Below are positions 36,937 through 47,412 of a stretch of 64,000 bases of DNA, in pieces. Both the position numbers and the translations under genes were made by a program. Numbering within the stretch: position 1 is the stretch's first letter; the number at the start of each line of letters is the position of its first letter. The notes beneath the pieces were generated by a model. That model was not told the origin of the DNA. It made no database searches and saw only the letters and a list, made by a program, of their open reading frames with translations. Source of the DNA: CAVQEK01 sp963711495 (GTDB taxonomy: Bacteria > Bacteroidota > Bacteroidia > Cytophagales > Cyclobacteriaceae); NCBI GenBank assembly GCA_963711495.1, contig CAVQEK010000010.1, positions 62,001 through 126,000 of the forward strand. The letters run 5' to 3'.

Positions 36937-38220
36937 TTATGGTATCAATTCTCCATTTTTATTGACTTTCATCAAGCACATTTTAGATACTGAATTGGGT
37001 TCATTTATTTTGAAAGCCACCGTTCCAATCATTACAAAACTTCCATTTTGTAATTCAACTACTTTCCTTGCTTTATCGAAATCTGAGCTGCCAAATGCAT
37101 GCCTCCACTTTACACTTGGTGTGCCCGTTTCATTAATGCTTAATTTGACCAGTTCGAAATCGTCTTTATTGCCAATATCGGTCATTAAAGTATTCAAAAC
37201 AATAAAATCACCCCCCATAGTTCGTATAACAGATTCTGCCTGTGTACTTTCCTGACTATCATCTGTCCATTGCCAATCGTCCGCAATATCATTCCCATGA
37301 ATATAAAATTTGGAAATAAAAGTGGTTGGTCTATTTCCCGATAACGTGTAACCTGCCGCTAAAAAACTCTCTCCAAATGCCGTTGCAAATGACAATCCAT
37401 AATCATCGACATTTTCCTGTCCAATTCTTTTCAGATTTTTTACCACGCGCCCCTGTGCATCATAGATCATGATTAAAAAATCAGTGTCTTTCCTGCTAAT
37501 TGACCCCACCACCTGATTGGTAGTCCCAAAACAATAATAGGTATCATTGCCCATAGCAATGGATTCCGCACTTAAATTGATTGAACCTTGCAGTCCCTGC
37601 AAACTTGAACTTTGTTCCTCCAGGTTATCATCAGTTTTAATGAGATAAAATTGTGCGGTATCCAGTGTTCCCGTAATAAAATATCCCCCTTCTGGAGCAT
37701 CAATGATATTCGTTCCAAATTCGTCCCCTTCTCTAACTCCATATCGTTGTGATGTTAATAAATTTCCTTGCGAATCTGTTTTCAAAGCATAAACATCCCT
37801 TTTCTGTTCATTGTTGATGGTGTCTGTGACGGTCCATCCACATATGGTAAAACCATGGTCAGGATTAAGAATAATGGACACACCTACGTCATCACTGCCG
37901 TCTCCGAAATGCTGGCTCCAAATCTGATTTCCCAATGAATCGGTACGCACCAGGTAAACATCACGATCGCCATGTCCATATGATGTGGTTGAACCCACCA
38001 GAATGAAACCGCCATCATCAAGCGCTTTGAGGTCATAACCTTCCTCAGAACCAGATCCTCCAAAAAGTTTTATAAATACTTTCCCCTGATATGGTTTCAC
38101 TGAATCAGGAGTATCGCATTGGGTCATCAACAAGATTACTGACAATGCCAGTAGAATCAGTGAAAAACCTGAAGACCAATCAAAAAATTTACTTGGATAT
38201 TTTTTTAACCTCACTGTCAA
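36937..38220 (-). CDS. Beta-propeller lipoprotein
   Basis: A 427-aa protein. A hydrophobic segment ends in LLMTQC at about residues 31-36, a relaxed Bacteroidota lipobox, so it is probably a lipoprotein. The rest repeats blades of the kind GGFILVGSTTSYGHGD...VYLVRTDSLGNQIW, HGFTICGWTVT, GGYFITGTLDT and FVMIGTVAF, as in SBBP/delta-60 beta-propellers. It probably sits at the envelope and may interact with neighbouring surface proteins. It follows the outer-membrane-barrel gene by 9 bp and precedes the giant adhesin by 102 bp on the same strand, so the three are likely co-expressed. No catalytic residues recognised. Confidence 0.75.
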   Translation of the reverse strand: MTVRLKKYPSKFFDWSSGFSLILLALSVILLMTQCDTPDSVKPYQGKVFIKLFGGSGSEEGYDLKALDDGGFILVGSTTSYGHGDRDVYLVRTDSLGNQIWSQHFGDGSDDVGVSIILNPDHGFTICGWTVTDTINNEQKRDVYALKTDSQGNLLTSQRYGVREGDEFGTNIIDAPEGGYFITGTLDTAQFYLIKTDDNLEEQSSSLQGLQGSINLSAESIAMGNDTYYCFGTTNQVVGSISRKDTDFLIMIYDAQGRVVKNLKRIGQENVDDYGLSFATAFGESFLAAGYTLSGNRPTTFISKFYIHGNDIADDWQWTDDSQESTQAESVIRTMGGDFIVLNTLMTDIGNKDDFELVKLSINETGTPSVKWRHAFGSSDFDKARKVVELQNGSFVMIGTVAFKINEPNSVSKMCLMKVNKNGELIP

Positions 38221-38229
38221 TTCAATGAA

Positions 38230-39306
38230 TTAATTTTTAGATTTAATTTTCCTGGGATTATAAAGCGGCTTAATATAACTTATCATAATTGAAAGCTGAT
38301 TAATCCTATAGTCATCATCAACATAGACACTGGGATAAAACTTTAAGTCCCTACCATTCGCCAAATCCAGTCGCCAACGATCTGCTTCTTTTACAGCATT
38401 AAACATTCCGATATTATAGCGAGCTTCACAAATCAGATAATTAATTCCGATTTTATATTGCACACCAAAACCAGCCATTAGACTGTAGTTGAATTGACGC
38501 CTGAAAGCACTCACATTGGTAGATGCTACCGGTCGAATAAGTTGCTCGTCTTCTGCGGTCCGTGTATAACTACCCTGTAAATCCTGCATACTAGCATCAA
38601 TGAGAGAATTTGGACTGATCCCACCTAAAACAAAAGGGCTCCACTTTTTCCACCAAAGCACGTATTTCGCATAAATGGGTATTTCCCATTCCTGGCGAAC
38701 ATTCTTTATCTGTGGTTTATAGAACATTTCTTCCAACAGTTTATCTTCCACTTCAAATCGCATTTTGGTGTATAGAAAATCAATTCCCACGTGCAAATTG
38801 TTGGTAATAGTGATCTCAGAGCCAAAACCAAGCTGAAAACTTAATAGTGGAGAAATTTTTTTAACATCCATTGCTGAATTTGACAGGCTATAATGAGCCA
38901 ATATGGATGGTCTGGTTAAATTCAGCCCTGTTTTGAACACAAATGATATATTTGGCCTGGTGGTAAATTGCAGATGATGATTAATATACTCAGCTGGTTC
39001 ATTAGAAATACTGGGATCATATTCAGGAGATAACCGCAATAATTTCAAATAAACGGAATCCGCTTTGTCCTGATAATCCAGATATAAATAGGCCAGTGTC
39101 AGAAGCCTGTAAGCCCTTATTTTTTCTTCTTTGCTAAACCCATTTTTCAAACAACTTTCCAAAATGGCGGGTATTTCATAAAAATGTCCCAATTCCAGTC
39201 GGTCTTCAGCTTCATTTAATGATCTGCTGCAAACGTCTTGTCCCCAGGTATGATGAATGACAAAAATGTTAAAAAGTAAAAAAAAGCTACAAAAAATACG
39301 CTTCAT
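38230..39306 (-). CDS. Outer-membrane beta-barrel protein with N-terminal TPR-like region
   Basis: A 358-aa protein. A signal peptide is cleaved near HTWGQ. A helical, TPR-like region (about 25-105: LEDRLELGHFYEIPAIL-type helices, RLLTLAYLYLDYQDKADSVY) is followed by a PorT/OMP_b-brl type barrel with alternating strands (NISFVFKTGLNLTRP, LHVGIDFLYTKMRFE, PIYAKYVLWWKKWSPFVLGG, NYSLMAGFGVQYKIG). The same TPR-plus-barrel layout occurs in several Bacteroidota outer-membrane proteins linked to secretion. It lies 16 bp after the nSTAND1/WD40 gene and 9 bp before the lipoprotein gene, so a signalling NTPase and outer-envelope proteins share an operon. Confidence 0.75.
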   Translation of the reverse strand: MKRIFCSFFLLFNIFVIHHTWGQDVCSRSLNEAEDRLELGHFYEIPAILESCLKNGFSKEEKIRAYRLLTLAYLYLDYQDKADSVYLKLLRLSPEYDPSISNEPAEYINHHLQFTTRPNISFVFKTGLNLTRPSILAHYSLSNSAMDVKKISPLLSFQLGFGSEITITNNLHVGIDFLYTKMRFEVEDKLLEEMFYKPQIKNVRQEWEIPIYAKYVLWWKKWSPFVLGGISPNSLIDASMQDLQGSYTRTAEDEQLIRPVASTNVSAFRRQFNYSLMAGFGVQYKIGINYLICEARYNIGMFNAVKEADRWRLDLANGRDLKFYPSVYVDDDYRINQLSIMISYIKPLYNPRKIKSKN

Positions 39307-39322
39307 AAATTTGTGAATTTTT

Positions 39323-42300
39323 TCATTCTCCAGGTTTACCAGCGCCTCCTACTGTTTGGCATGTTTTCTCAAATTTTATGTCTTCACCTACATATCGTTC
39401 CCATTCTTTTGCGGTCATATCACGTAATAAATATTTACAAATATCATCAGCCATCAAACCGGGTCTTGTTGGCCATACTTTCAACTCTCCATCTTTTGTC
39501 CCTGCCAACAGGTAGTTGCCGTCTGGTGTATATTTAATTGACCAAACATAATCCTTATGATCCTTGAAAGCCAACGGCAACATTTTATCCATGCGGTCCA
39601 TTACCCACATTTGAATTGTTCCGTCAAGGCTGGCTGTGGCGAGCAAATCCCCATCCCGGCTAAATTCGATTTTATTTATTCTGGAATTTTGTCCCCTTAA
39701 TGCTGTATTGACCTGAATTTCATGATTTCGAACATTACACATATAAACTACACCGTCCTCATTTCCAATAGCCACTTTATCGCCCTTTGGATTAAACTGG
39801 ATCGCATAAATTGGTCGATCCGTAATATTCGTAATTTTCTTTTCGTTATCCAGGTTTTTCGAGTCCCATTCAAAAACTTCCCCTTTTTCATTACCTCCGA
39901 GTAGCATATTACCATCCGGACTCATAGCAAGTGCCGTAATTCTGGAATCAAACTTTTTCATGACGCTGCTATTGGCAAAATCATTGATACGCAGGGTACT
40001 ATCATTTATTCCCAGTGAGAGATAATAATCAGAATTGGGCAGGAACAATATTTCAGTAACTGGTCCCTGATGACCTGGTAATTTGACTGTTTCCAGATTC
40101 TCCAGATTAATTTCCAGTATATACGGGGCATCGCCACCAATGATCAGCCATTTTTCGTCCGGACTTAATCTCATGACATAATTGACGTAGTGCCCTGCAG
40201 GTTGCCAAAGTACCTGGTATTTATATGTTTTTAAATCCCATTTCAATACTTTACCATCACTTCCGGTCGTAAATAAGGTGTTTCCTTTCTTGTTCACCAC
40301 CATAGACCTGATCATATCAGAATGTCCACGGAAAACATTGAATTCCTTTCCTGTAGTGGCATTTACTTTATCCCGCTTGGCATAATACAGTCCATCATAA
40401 ATGAAATTGTCGTAAACCTTGCCACCATACTGTTCATTGAATAAATATGCCTGGTAAGCCAATAATGTTTTCAAATCCAGATCTGGTACCGTGAGTGATT
40501 TTACTGCCATTGATTGAGCGATGGAAAGCATTCTCAATCTGAATGCGTTATCTCTTTCAGTCATGGCAATCTTACCCTGCTGTACAGCTATAATCCTGAG
40601 AGAATCGGCCCTGACCTTTTCAGTCTCGGCGACAAATCGTTGTTCGTTGGCATAGTTCGTTTGGGTTTCTGCAATATTTTTTTGTTTTAAAGCTTCGTCT
40701 TCACTTTGGATAGCTCTGTTTTTTTGCAAAATTGCCTCTTGTTGCTGCTGAATGGCATAAAGTTTTTGTTGTTCGGCTTCTTTGCGTTTTTCCTCTGCAA
40801 TGGCCGCATTCTTTTCTGCTTCTTCCTTGTTTAACTCAGCTATTTCTCGTTGTCTGTCAGCATCAACTTTTTTGATCCATCCGAATACAAAAAACAGAAT
40901 TGCTATCACTGCGAGTATACCAAGAATTATCGCCACATACCTGGTGCGATTGAGCATTCTTTTCTGGAGCAATTCTTTACTCCTTTGTTCATTCTCATAT
41001 GCACCTTTGCTGGTTTCCAAAAAGACGATCGCACGCTCGAAAGCCGGATTATACCGTTTTGCCCAAGTTCGAGTGGGTTTCTGCTTCATCTGCCAGTTCA
41101 ATGCCAACTGGAGGTCCGGAGGACGCCAAAGCCCGGTTTTACCAACCTGATACATTGCTGCCGCATCAGAAAGTCTTCTGTACATATTGGCCGATTCAGC
41201 TTCCTCGTCAACCCAGTTTTTCAATCTTTGCCAAATTCTCATCAAACTTTCATGAGAAATCTCAATGATGGAATTCGAATTGAGATGAACATTGGCAGCA
41301 GGCATCAAGAGTGATCTTCCCGGTTCACGGAACTTATCGATCACATTGATAACATCATCTTCACTTACTTCCGCTATCTCCGCGATATCTTTTAAACTTT
41401 TATTCCGACGGACACCCTGATTATCAGCACCCTTTTCAGTAAGGCCTTTAAAAAGGACCTCGCAAATTACCTTTTCATTTTTAGTAAGTTCGGAATAGGC
41501 TTCATTGGCATGTTGAGAAAGCGCTTCGCTGATCTTTCCAACCGCTATGTAATGTCTTAAGTCGATGGGTTCATCGACCTCCCGGTTTTTTACCCAATAA
41601 TCCCACGTCCTCATTAACGCGTGCTGCATAACGGGAAGCTGGTCGGGATTGTTTCCAACATCATTTAAAACCTGTTGAACAAGTCTTTTGGAAATTTTTG
41701 CTCCCCCCACAGCAATCGGACCTTCAATAGCCAGTCTTTGTTGTTCCCTGGTCATTTGGGGTATCAAATAGTGGCTTTTATTGATAATATGGGTTAATTC
41801 AGGAAACTGGGAACATTCACCGATAAAATCGGAACGCATCGTTAGTGCGATATATATAGGGACTTCTGTCTGGGAAACTGACTTAATAAGCAAGTTGACA
41901 AAGGCTGCTGCTTCATTGACCGCCTCGGATTCCTGTTTTTCCCGCCCCGCTTTCATATACCGGAAAAGCTCTTCAAACTGGTCGATTAACAGAAAGACAT
42001 TCCTTTTGGCAGACTTCGTCATTTGTTTGACAGCATCCACCAAGCCCATCGAACTGCTCCGTAATATGGTAGAAGTTATGGTCCGGCCTATGGATTGTTC
42101 TTCCTCACTGGAATTGAGATAAGTTTCGTCTTGATTTAGAATTTCTTGTGCTAAATTTTCGATTGGATTTAATCCTGGTCTGGCAACAAATACATTCCAG
42201 TCAGAACCAGCGCTGGTCATAAATCCGCCATATAGTATCGGAATCAGACCGCAATTCATTAAAGAAGACTTCCCACTACCAGACGCTCCGATGACCGCCG

Positions 42301-42469
42301 TGAACCGATGTTTCGCCAAATTAAGCAATACTTCATCACTTTGACCTTCACGTCCAAAGAATAGATGACTCTCTTCAAAACTGAAGGGTCTTAGTCCCGG
42401 AAATGGATTTATAAAATCAATCTTACCGGAAAATCTGGCTTCTATCGTTTCTAATTCTTTGTTGATCAT
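39323..42469 (-). CDS. nSTAND1 NTPase with TM segment, coiled coil and WD40 repeats
   Basis: A 1048-aa protein. The start NPFPGLRPFSFEESHLFFGR is the hallmark leader of nSTAND1 NTPases. P-loop GASGSGKSS (61-69) and Walker B LIDQFEE (161-167) follow. The helical regulatory region carries ISHESLMRIWQRLKNWV (about 404-420). One TM segment (about 511-532) leads to a Glu/Lys/Gln-rich coiled coil (about 535-640). The C-terminus has at least seven WD40-like blades (about 710-1030, e.g. FRGHSDMIRSMV, LPGHQGPVTEILFL, FKDHKDYVWSIKY). STAND NTPases are switch proteins that oligomerise on sensing a ligand, often via WD40 repeats. The TM topology would put the NTPase on one side of the inner membrane and the propeller on the other. 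Its start overlaps the TIR-like gene's stop by 4 bp (ATGA). Confidence 0.9.
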   Translation of the reverse strand: MINKELETIEARFSGKIDFINPFPGLRPFSFEESHLFFGREGQSDEVLLNLAKHRFTAVIGASGSGKSSLMNCGLIPILYGGFMTSAGSDWNVFVARPGLNPIENLAQEILNQDETYLNSSEEEQSIGRTITSTILRSSSMGLVDAVKQMTKSAKRNVFLLIDQFEELFRYMKAGREKQESEAVNEAAAFVNLLIKSVSQTEVPIYIALTMRSDFIGECSQFPELTHIINKSHYLIPQMTREQQRLAIEGPIAVGGAKISKRLVQQVLNDVGNNPDQLPVMQHALMRTWDYWVKNREVDEPIDLRHYIAVGKISEALSQHANEAYSELTKNEKVICEVLFKGLTEKGADNQGVRRNKSLKDIAEIAEVSEDDVINVIDKFREPGRSLLMPAANVHLNSNSIIEISHESLMRIWQRLKNWVDEEAESANMYRRLSDAAAMYQVGKTGLWRPPDLQLALNWQMKQKPTRTWAKRYNPAFERAIVFLETSKGAYENEQRSKELLQKRMLNRTRYVAIILGILAVIAILFFVFGWIKKVDADRQREIAELNKEEAEKNAAIAEEKRKEAEQQKLYAIQQQQEAILQKNRAIQSEDEALKQKNIAETQTNYANEQRFVAETEKVRADSLRIIAVQQGKIAMTERDNAFRLRMLSIAQSMAVKSLTVPDLDLKTLLAYQAYLFNEQYGGKVYDNFIYDGLYYAKRDKVNATTGKEFNVFRGHSDMIRSMVVNKKGNTLFTTGSDGKVLKWDLKTYKYQVLWQPAGHYVNYVMRLSPDEKWLIIGGDAPYILEINLENLETVKLPGHQGPVTEILFLPNSDYYLSLGINDSTLRINDFANSSVMKKFDSRITALAMSPDGNMLLGGNEKGEVFEWDSKNLDNEKKITNITDRPIYAIQFNPKGDKVAIGNEDGVVYMCNVRNHEIQVNTALRGQNSRINKIEFSRDGDLLATASLDGTIQMWVMDRMDKMLPLAFKDHKDYVWSIKYTPDGNYLLAGTKDGELKVWPTRPGLMADDICKYLLRDMTAKEWERYVGEDIKFEKTCQTVGGAGKPGE

Positions 42470-43944
42470 GCACGTTCATCAAGCTTGGAAAGAAAAGGTT
42501 CAATGATTTTGGGTGAAAAATCACCGGTATTTTTTAGTATCAACGCCTCTTTATCTATCCCTAAACTTTCGTCTAATTGTCTTTCGTCTTCAATCAAGAT
42601 CGCCTGCGGACTAATTGGCTTATCACGACCCATCCCAAGTACTTTCAGCAAATCCTTTAATTTGCTCTTCATCCAATCTTCATTGGTTTTGCCATAATAT
42701 ATAAGAGTAGCGTCACATCGTTTCAGGTAGTCATTGTGAACATTTCTTATAGAATCCGGATCACCTTCAAAAATTGAAGTGAGCACTTCATATCCGTGTT
42801 TCTCCAGATAGCTCACAATTTTCTTACATTTTTTATTTTCTGTTTTATCATAGATGAGATAGATGATCTTGCCTTTTGGATGTGTGGGTGTAAGTCCCAA
42901 TGTCTCTTTTCCTTTTTCCAGTTTATTAATGGTAAATGCTTTCAATTCCTCTATGGTTGTTTCCAATAAATCCGTATTACGCAATGATTCCGGATCTTTG
43001 CGTATATTTTCAATAAAGAGCCGTTGTTTAACACTAATATTGGATAGTTCAGACGAAATCCAGATGATTCTCCCAAAATTTAAAGATTCATGTCTTTCCA
43101 TTTTATCCATATCCCGGAAATGCTCATTGGCCATTCGATTTTGTAAATCAATGGATGAAACATTGGAATCTTTTATCTTGCCATAGTCTGCACCAATTAG
43201 GTGTACCGACATTTTACACTTCGCCAAATCCCTTTTGATCATTTTAACACAAGTCTCAAGATCATCCGGGTAATTGCTCTCTGGCAACACCTTATAACCA
43301 TTTCGCAACAGTTCGCGTTTTAGCGTATCCCTTTTGGAAATAAGATCTTGCCCTACAGTGGCCAAATAGACTGTTATTGAATTGATTTCCTGATTGATGG
43401 AGGCTATTTCGTCCAGGGACTCATCGATCTTTTCAGCAATTTTGAAAACATCATAAGCTAAATCGTATAATCTCATCCAAAAAGTTTTCTCCGATTGTGG
43501 CCCCGTAAAATCATCATAAACCACTACCTGGTCATAGGTCGCATCGATATGGTAAAAATTATAATTGACAGAATTATTCAGGTAATCAAGTAAATAGTGC
43601 TCTTTTTGAGGGTGTTTAAGCACTTTAAAAATTCTGGAATTCCAACTGATATTATTATGTTCTTTGTTGATGGCATTCTCATGGAATTTCTTGATCTCCT
43701 CATTAAAATTAGTGGAACGGAGTAAGCCCGGTGTAACCAAAGGAATAAGTAGGGTAGTTGTACTGTAAATCGCATCAATGTCCAATTGTTGATCTTCAAT
43801 CATATTGACGGTGATTTTCTGGCCAGCTAATCGGGAAAGCAAAAGTTCTAAAAACCTTTTAAAATTAAAGGCCCAGCTTTTTACATCGCCAGGGTCATCA
43901 TCTTTTCGGCAATAGACGATATATATATCTTCTCCTATATTCAT
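42466..43944 (-). CDS. Triple TIR-like / DUF4062-like protein B, partner of STAND NTPase
   Basis: A 492-aa soluble protein in three parts. Residues 1-125: TIR-like fold (IYIVYC strand, TTLLIPLVTPGLL, then FNEEIKKF with Glu82/Glu83 where TIR NADases keep their catalytic Glu). Residues 126-185: linker containing FWMRLYDLAYDVF. Residues 190-345: DUF4062-like (VYLATVGQDLISKRDTLKRE...VLPESNYP, MSVHLIGADYG, FGRIIWIS-type strand). Residues 358-492: TIR-like domain typical of STAND-associated proteins (IYLIYDKTEN, DATLIYYGKTNEDW, LGMGRDKPIS). DUF4062-like proteins next to nSTAND1 ATPases are a recurring pair. It may be a signalling adaptor or an NAD-acting effector for 39323-42469, with which it overlaps by 4 bp. 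NADase activity is not certain. Confidence 0.75.
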   Translation of the reverse strand: MNIGEDIYIVYCRKDDDPGDVKSWAFNFKRFLELLLSRLAGQKITVNMIEDQQLDIDAIYSTTTLLIPLVTPGLLRSTNFNEEIKKFHENAINKEHNNISWNSRIFKVLKHPQKEHYLLDYLNNSVNYNFYHIDATYDQVVVYDDFTGPQSEKTFWMRLYDLAYDVFKIAEKIDESLDEIASINQEINSITVYLATVGQDLISKRDTLKRELLRNGYKVLPESNYPDDLETCVKMIKRDLAKCKMSVHLIGADYGKIKDSNVSSIDLQNRMANEHFRDMDKMERHESLNFGRIIWISSELSNISVKQRLFIENIRKDPESLRNTDLLETTIEELKAFTINKLEKGKETLGLTPTHPKGKIIYLIYDKTENKKCKKIVSYLEKHGYEVLTSIFEGDPDSIRNVHNDYLKRCDATLIYYGKTNEDWMKSKLKDLLKVLGMGRDKPISPQAILIEDERQLDESLGIDKEALILKNTGDFSPKIIEPFLSKLDERA

Positions 43945-44093
43945 GTAAAAGTTTAGTCAAATTGTGATTTAATTTAGTTAAAAACACAAAAAGTAATTTG
44001 CTCAACCCGATTCAAATATAATGATTTCTGACAATTAAAATACATAAATTATCACTTAAAACAAACATGTGTATATTATTATATTTCAGACAG

Positions 44094-47000
44094 TTATATA
44101 TTTTCAAATTCTTCCTCTACTAAATTATCACCCTGCATACTTTTTTTTCTTCTATTTTTTTCGAAAGACTGTACTAATTTCAGGGTCACATCATAATCAT
44201 CAGAAACCAGGTCGAAAAATTTGTTTTTATTGATCTTAAACATTACAACATCTTCCTCCACCAGCAAATAGCGCTGGTTATCAATTAATTCAATTAATAT
44301 TTGTTCAGACAGGAATGCGCCTTCTTTGTATTGTTTTATAAACTGATCATCTTTATCCATTAAATTAAGACTTCCTGTATAAATCAGATAAAAAGACTCG
44401 AGATCGCTGGTTTTATCATCAATCCGGACACTGGATTCCAAAAATATCTCTTCCATAAAATCAACGAGACTTGCCACAATATAGCTGGGCAGGTTGCGCA
44501 GTACCGATTCTTTTTTAATGTAGTCAATCATTTCATATCTCATATGGGGACGCAGCTTCGATTCATTGCTGTATTTTTGTCCAAGAATGATATTGTTCAA
44601 ATGATCCTTAACAGCCCGATCGAGCCGATTTACGTTTTCCTCATAAATTTCCGCGCTATATTCATGAAGCGCCCAGCCAGATATTTCACAAAGCAATTCA
44701 TCGGGATTAAATAAATTAGATATCAATTCCATTAGGTATTCTTCCGTTTCATGTTTTTGGACTACACAATAAATGGCAACTGCTTTGGACCATCGGCTTG
44801 ACTGGCTGAATTCCCTGTTGATTATTTGACGCAATACCGAAACGCTATCAATGCCCCATTGCGGGTAAAACATTTCCATTCTTCTAACTTTATCAATATC
44901 CTCGATGTCTTCCAGTAATGGTATTATCTTGAGTTTATGATCTTCACTCAGGAAGACATCCAACATTTCGAGTGCATAAGAAATGCCTTCATTCGTACCA
45001 CTTTCAATATTCTCCTTGACCAGATGGATTGATTTGCGATCATAAATCATGGATATAAGCATGTATATATGATTGTAATACAAGTCGGTTTCTTCTCTAA
45101 GGGTATGTACAAGTTTATCATACAAAGCATCATTCTCAGATTTCAGCTTATGGATAGCTATAAAATTATAAAGGATATTGCTGATATCCGATTCAATGGC
45201 CAATTTGAGTTGGGAAATTTGTTCTGGCTGAGCAGTAAATTCACAATGACTTAAAGCCAGCAAAACCTCAGAAACCACCGTTCTATCCGGATAATTGATT
45301 TTATTCCAGAGATATTCCAATGCAAGATCACCCCCTACTTTACCATAAATTTTTATTATTTTCAGCTTGATTTCTACATGTTGATCCGTGCTGAAAAACA
45401 GTGATTCTAAACTTTGAAAAGCTTCTTCGCCATAATTCATTAAAGCCTCAGTAGTGGCATCAATCAGATTTTTTTTGTGTAGATTATCGAGTATGAATGG
45501 TAGCAATTCTGTTTTTTTCAAAAAACTTGCCGATGCCATTGCTGCTTTGACCACTCCGAGATCCTGATCATTTAACAATTCTATTAGAGTTGAGATACTT
45601 TCCTCGTAATCCTTTACTCCAACCAGTTCGGCAGCCCTTTTCCTATCATGAGGATTTGTTGAAAATTTCAGTGTTTCGATTTCTGCAATAATTTTCTTGT
45701 GATTGATATGATCATCATCCTGGGATTTTGAGTCTTTTTTAATTTCTTCAGGAGTAAATTCAACCAGGTTTGATACCTGCATAAAAGAATAATCATTTTC
45801 CAGCTTTTTCATTAAAAAATGTCCACGATCTTTGTCTTTCTCGTTTTGGATCATATCAATGGTTTTGCTAAAAGTGTCGTGTGTAATTTTTGCTAATAAT
45901 TTTAGTGAAAATAGAGAGCGTCCGTATTTGTCTTTTTTGGCAGAAGATACCAGTTTTGTGATCAGCAAGTCACGTCCCTTTTTCTCCAGTTTGTCAGCTT
46001 CCTCCTTTTGCCGCTGAAGTTTCAGTCTAATGTTAACTTTGTACGCCCCATAAATTTTGAAGGCGAGAAATACCCAACCTACAATCACTAAAAGTAGAAT
46101 GATTGAATAATGGATTAAATGAAAAAACGGTATATAACCGAGTAATAAAATAATAGCGCCACCAATGGCCCGTGAAAATTCATTAACCATTCCTTCAATT
46201 CGGGCCTGGATGTCAAATCTTATCTTGTTATCAAGAGGCATGAAAAATAATTTGAAAACCGGATTTTCAATTGAATCGCGCAATGACCTCGTAAACAGAC
46301 TACTCAATGCTATAAACAGGAAGAACCAAATGAAACTTGGATTGGTAATATCGATTCCATAATAATAGCCGCTGAAGATCGCAAGGCCGGTGAAAGCCGT
46401 AAGAATGACCGGAAGTACCAGCAAAGACGTCAACAGGCCATACATTTTAATGAGTTTGTCATTTACAAAAGTTTGAACCAACAAACTCAAAATCATAATA
46501 GAACCCTCAAAAACACCTAAAAAACTGGCAAGTTGTCTTTCGTCCGGATATTGTTTTTCCGTGACAGTCCAAAAAGAATAATCTACAAAGGTACTGGCCA
46601 TCATGGAGAAAAACAGGAACAAAGCCAGAAATATGACGTATTTATTGCTCAGAATATTCTTAATCCGTGATTCTCTGGGTCTTTCATCACGTGTATGATG
46701 ATAAGAGTTAATATTAAAATTAATTATAATGAGTATGACAAATGCCAGGGATATCATTAAACTCAAATCGCCGATTACCAAAAAATTAGTGATGTTTGTG
46801 ATGAAATTGGTAAGGAAAGGGATGGTATAAAATGCAATAATCGTAGCAATCAACTGACCTGAATCTATTCCCCCAATAATGCGCTTGGACTGGCGCAGAT
46901 CGAACAACCTTAAGAAAACCCCCCAAAAACCAAGCACCATTATGGATGTGATGGGGCCCAGCATAACAAACAATGTGAATATGAGCCAGTCAGATGATTC

Positions 47001-47309
47001 ATAAATAAAAGCCATTCTGGCCAGGGCAATAAAACTAAAAATAAATATGTAGTTGAAAATGGCCAGCTTTGAGTAGTGAATCCTATTTTGAATATAGGCA
47101 TACAAACCGGTTGATATTACGCCCAGTACACCGGATATAAAAATAGCTTCCCGCAAATGCGTCTCCAGGTGGTCGAGGAAGAGCGTAGTTGCTACAACTT
47201 TATAAGTAGCGAGAAACACCCCCATGAAAAATCCTTTGCCGAGCAACAACAAGGCAGGTTTCTCTTCTCCCTCTACTACGTTGATAATACTGAGTAAACT
47301 TTTAACCAT
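44094..47309 (-). CDS. Npt-like 12-TM protein fused to HEAT repeats and cyclic-nucleotide-binding-like domain
   Basis: A 1071-aa inner-membrane protein. The first about 430 residues have about 12 hydrophobic segments arranged like the ATP/ADP-type Npt and MFS-like carriers (FFMGVFLATYKVVATTLFL, then paired helices to YIPFFHLIHYS). Residues about 545-930 are HEAT-like helical repeats (RKRAAELVGVKDYEESIST, LIELLNDQDLGVVKAAMAS). Residues about 935-1060 have a cNMP-binding fold (YLIYTGSLNLMDKDDQFIKQ, KEGAFLSEQ), but the phosphate-binding cassette is poor: the FGELA...RAA consensus reads GAFLSEQ...NQRYL. This combination is known in Bacteroidota as a large regulatory transporter of unknown substrate. 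It sits between two TIR-like genes, 149 and 183 bp from them. Confidence 0.8.
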   Translation of the reverse strand: MVKSLLSIINVVEGEEKPALLLLGKGFFMGVFLATYKVVATTLFLDHLETHLREAIFISGVLGVISTGLYAYIQNRIHYSKLAIFNYIFIFSFIALARMAFIYESSDWLIFTLFVMLGPITSIMVLGFWGVFLRLFDLRQSKRIIGGIDSGQLIATIIAFYTIPFLTNFITNITNFLVIGDLSLMISLAFVILIIINFNINSYHHTRDERPRESRIKNILSNKYVIFLALFLFFSMMASTFVDYSFWTVTEKQYPDERQLASFLGVFEGSIMILSLLVQTFVNDKLIKMYGLLTSLLVLPVILTAFTGLAIFSGYYYGIDITNPSFIWFFLFIALSSLFTRSLRDSIENPVFKLFFMPLDNKIRFDIQARIEGMVNEFSRAIGGAIILLLGYIPFFHLIHYSIILLLVIVGWVFLAFKIYGAYKVNIRLKLQRQKEEADKLEKKGRDLLITKLVSSAKKDKYGRSLFSLKLLAKITHDTFSKTIDMIQNEKDKDRGHFLMKKLENDYSFMQVSNLVEFTPEEIKKDSKSQDDDHINHKKIIAEIETLKFSTNPHDRKRAAELVGVKDYEESISTLIELLNDQDLGVVKAAMASASFLKKTELLPFILDNLHKKNLIDATTEALMNYGEEAFQSLESLFFSTDQHVEIKLKIIKIYGKVGGDLALEYLWNKINYPDRTVVSEVLLALSHCEFTAQPEQISQLKLAIESDISNILYNFIAIHKLKSENDALYDKLVHTLREETDLYYNHIYMLISMIYDRKSIHLVKENIESGTNEGISYALEMLDVFLSEDHKLKIIPLLEDIEDIDKVRRMEMFYPQWGIDSVSVLRQIINREFSQSSRWSKAVAIYCVVQKHETEEYLMELISNLFNPDELLCEISGWALHEYSAEIYEENVNRLDRAVKDHLNNIILGQKYSNESKLRPHMRYEMIDYIKKESVLRNLPSYIVASLVDFMEEIFLESSVRIDDKTSDLESFYLIYTGSLNLMDKDDQFIKQYKEGAFLSEQILIELIDNQRYLLVEEDVVMFKINKNKFFDLVSDDYDVTLKLVQSFEKNRRKKSMQGDNLVEEEFENI

Positions 47310-47412
47310 TTAAAGTTTTTAAAATTCCAGGCGGTATTCGATCATCCGTAAATGAAAGATATTCAATAAATACTAAAAATTGTAAAGAAAACCCCCGTCT
47401 CCTTTAAATCTG

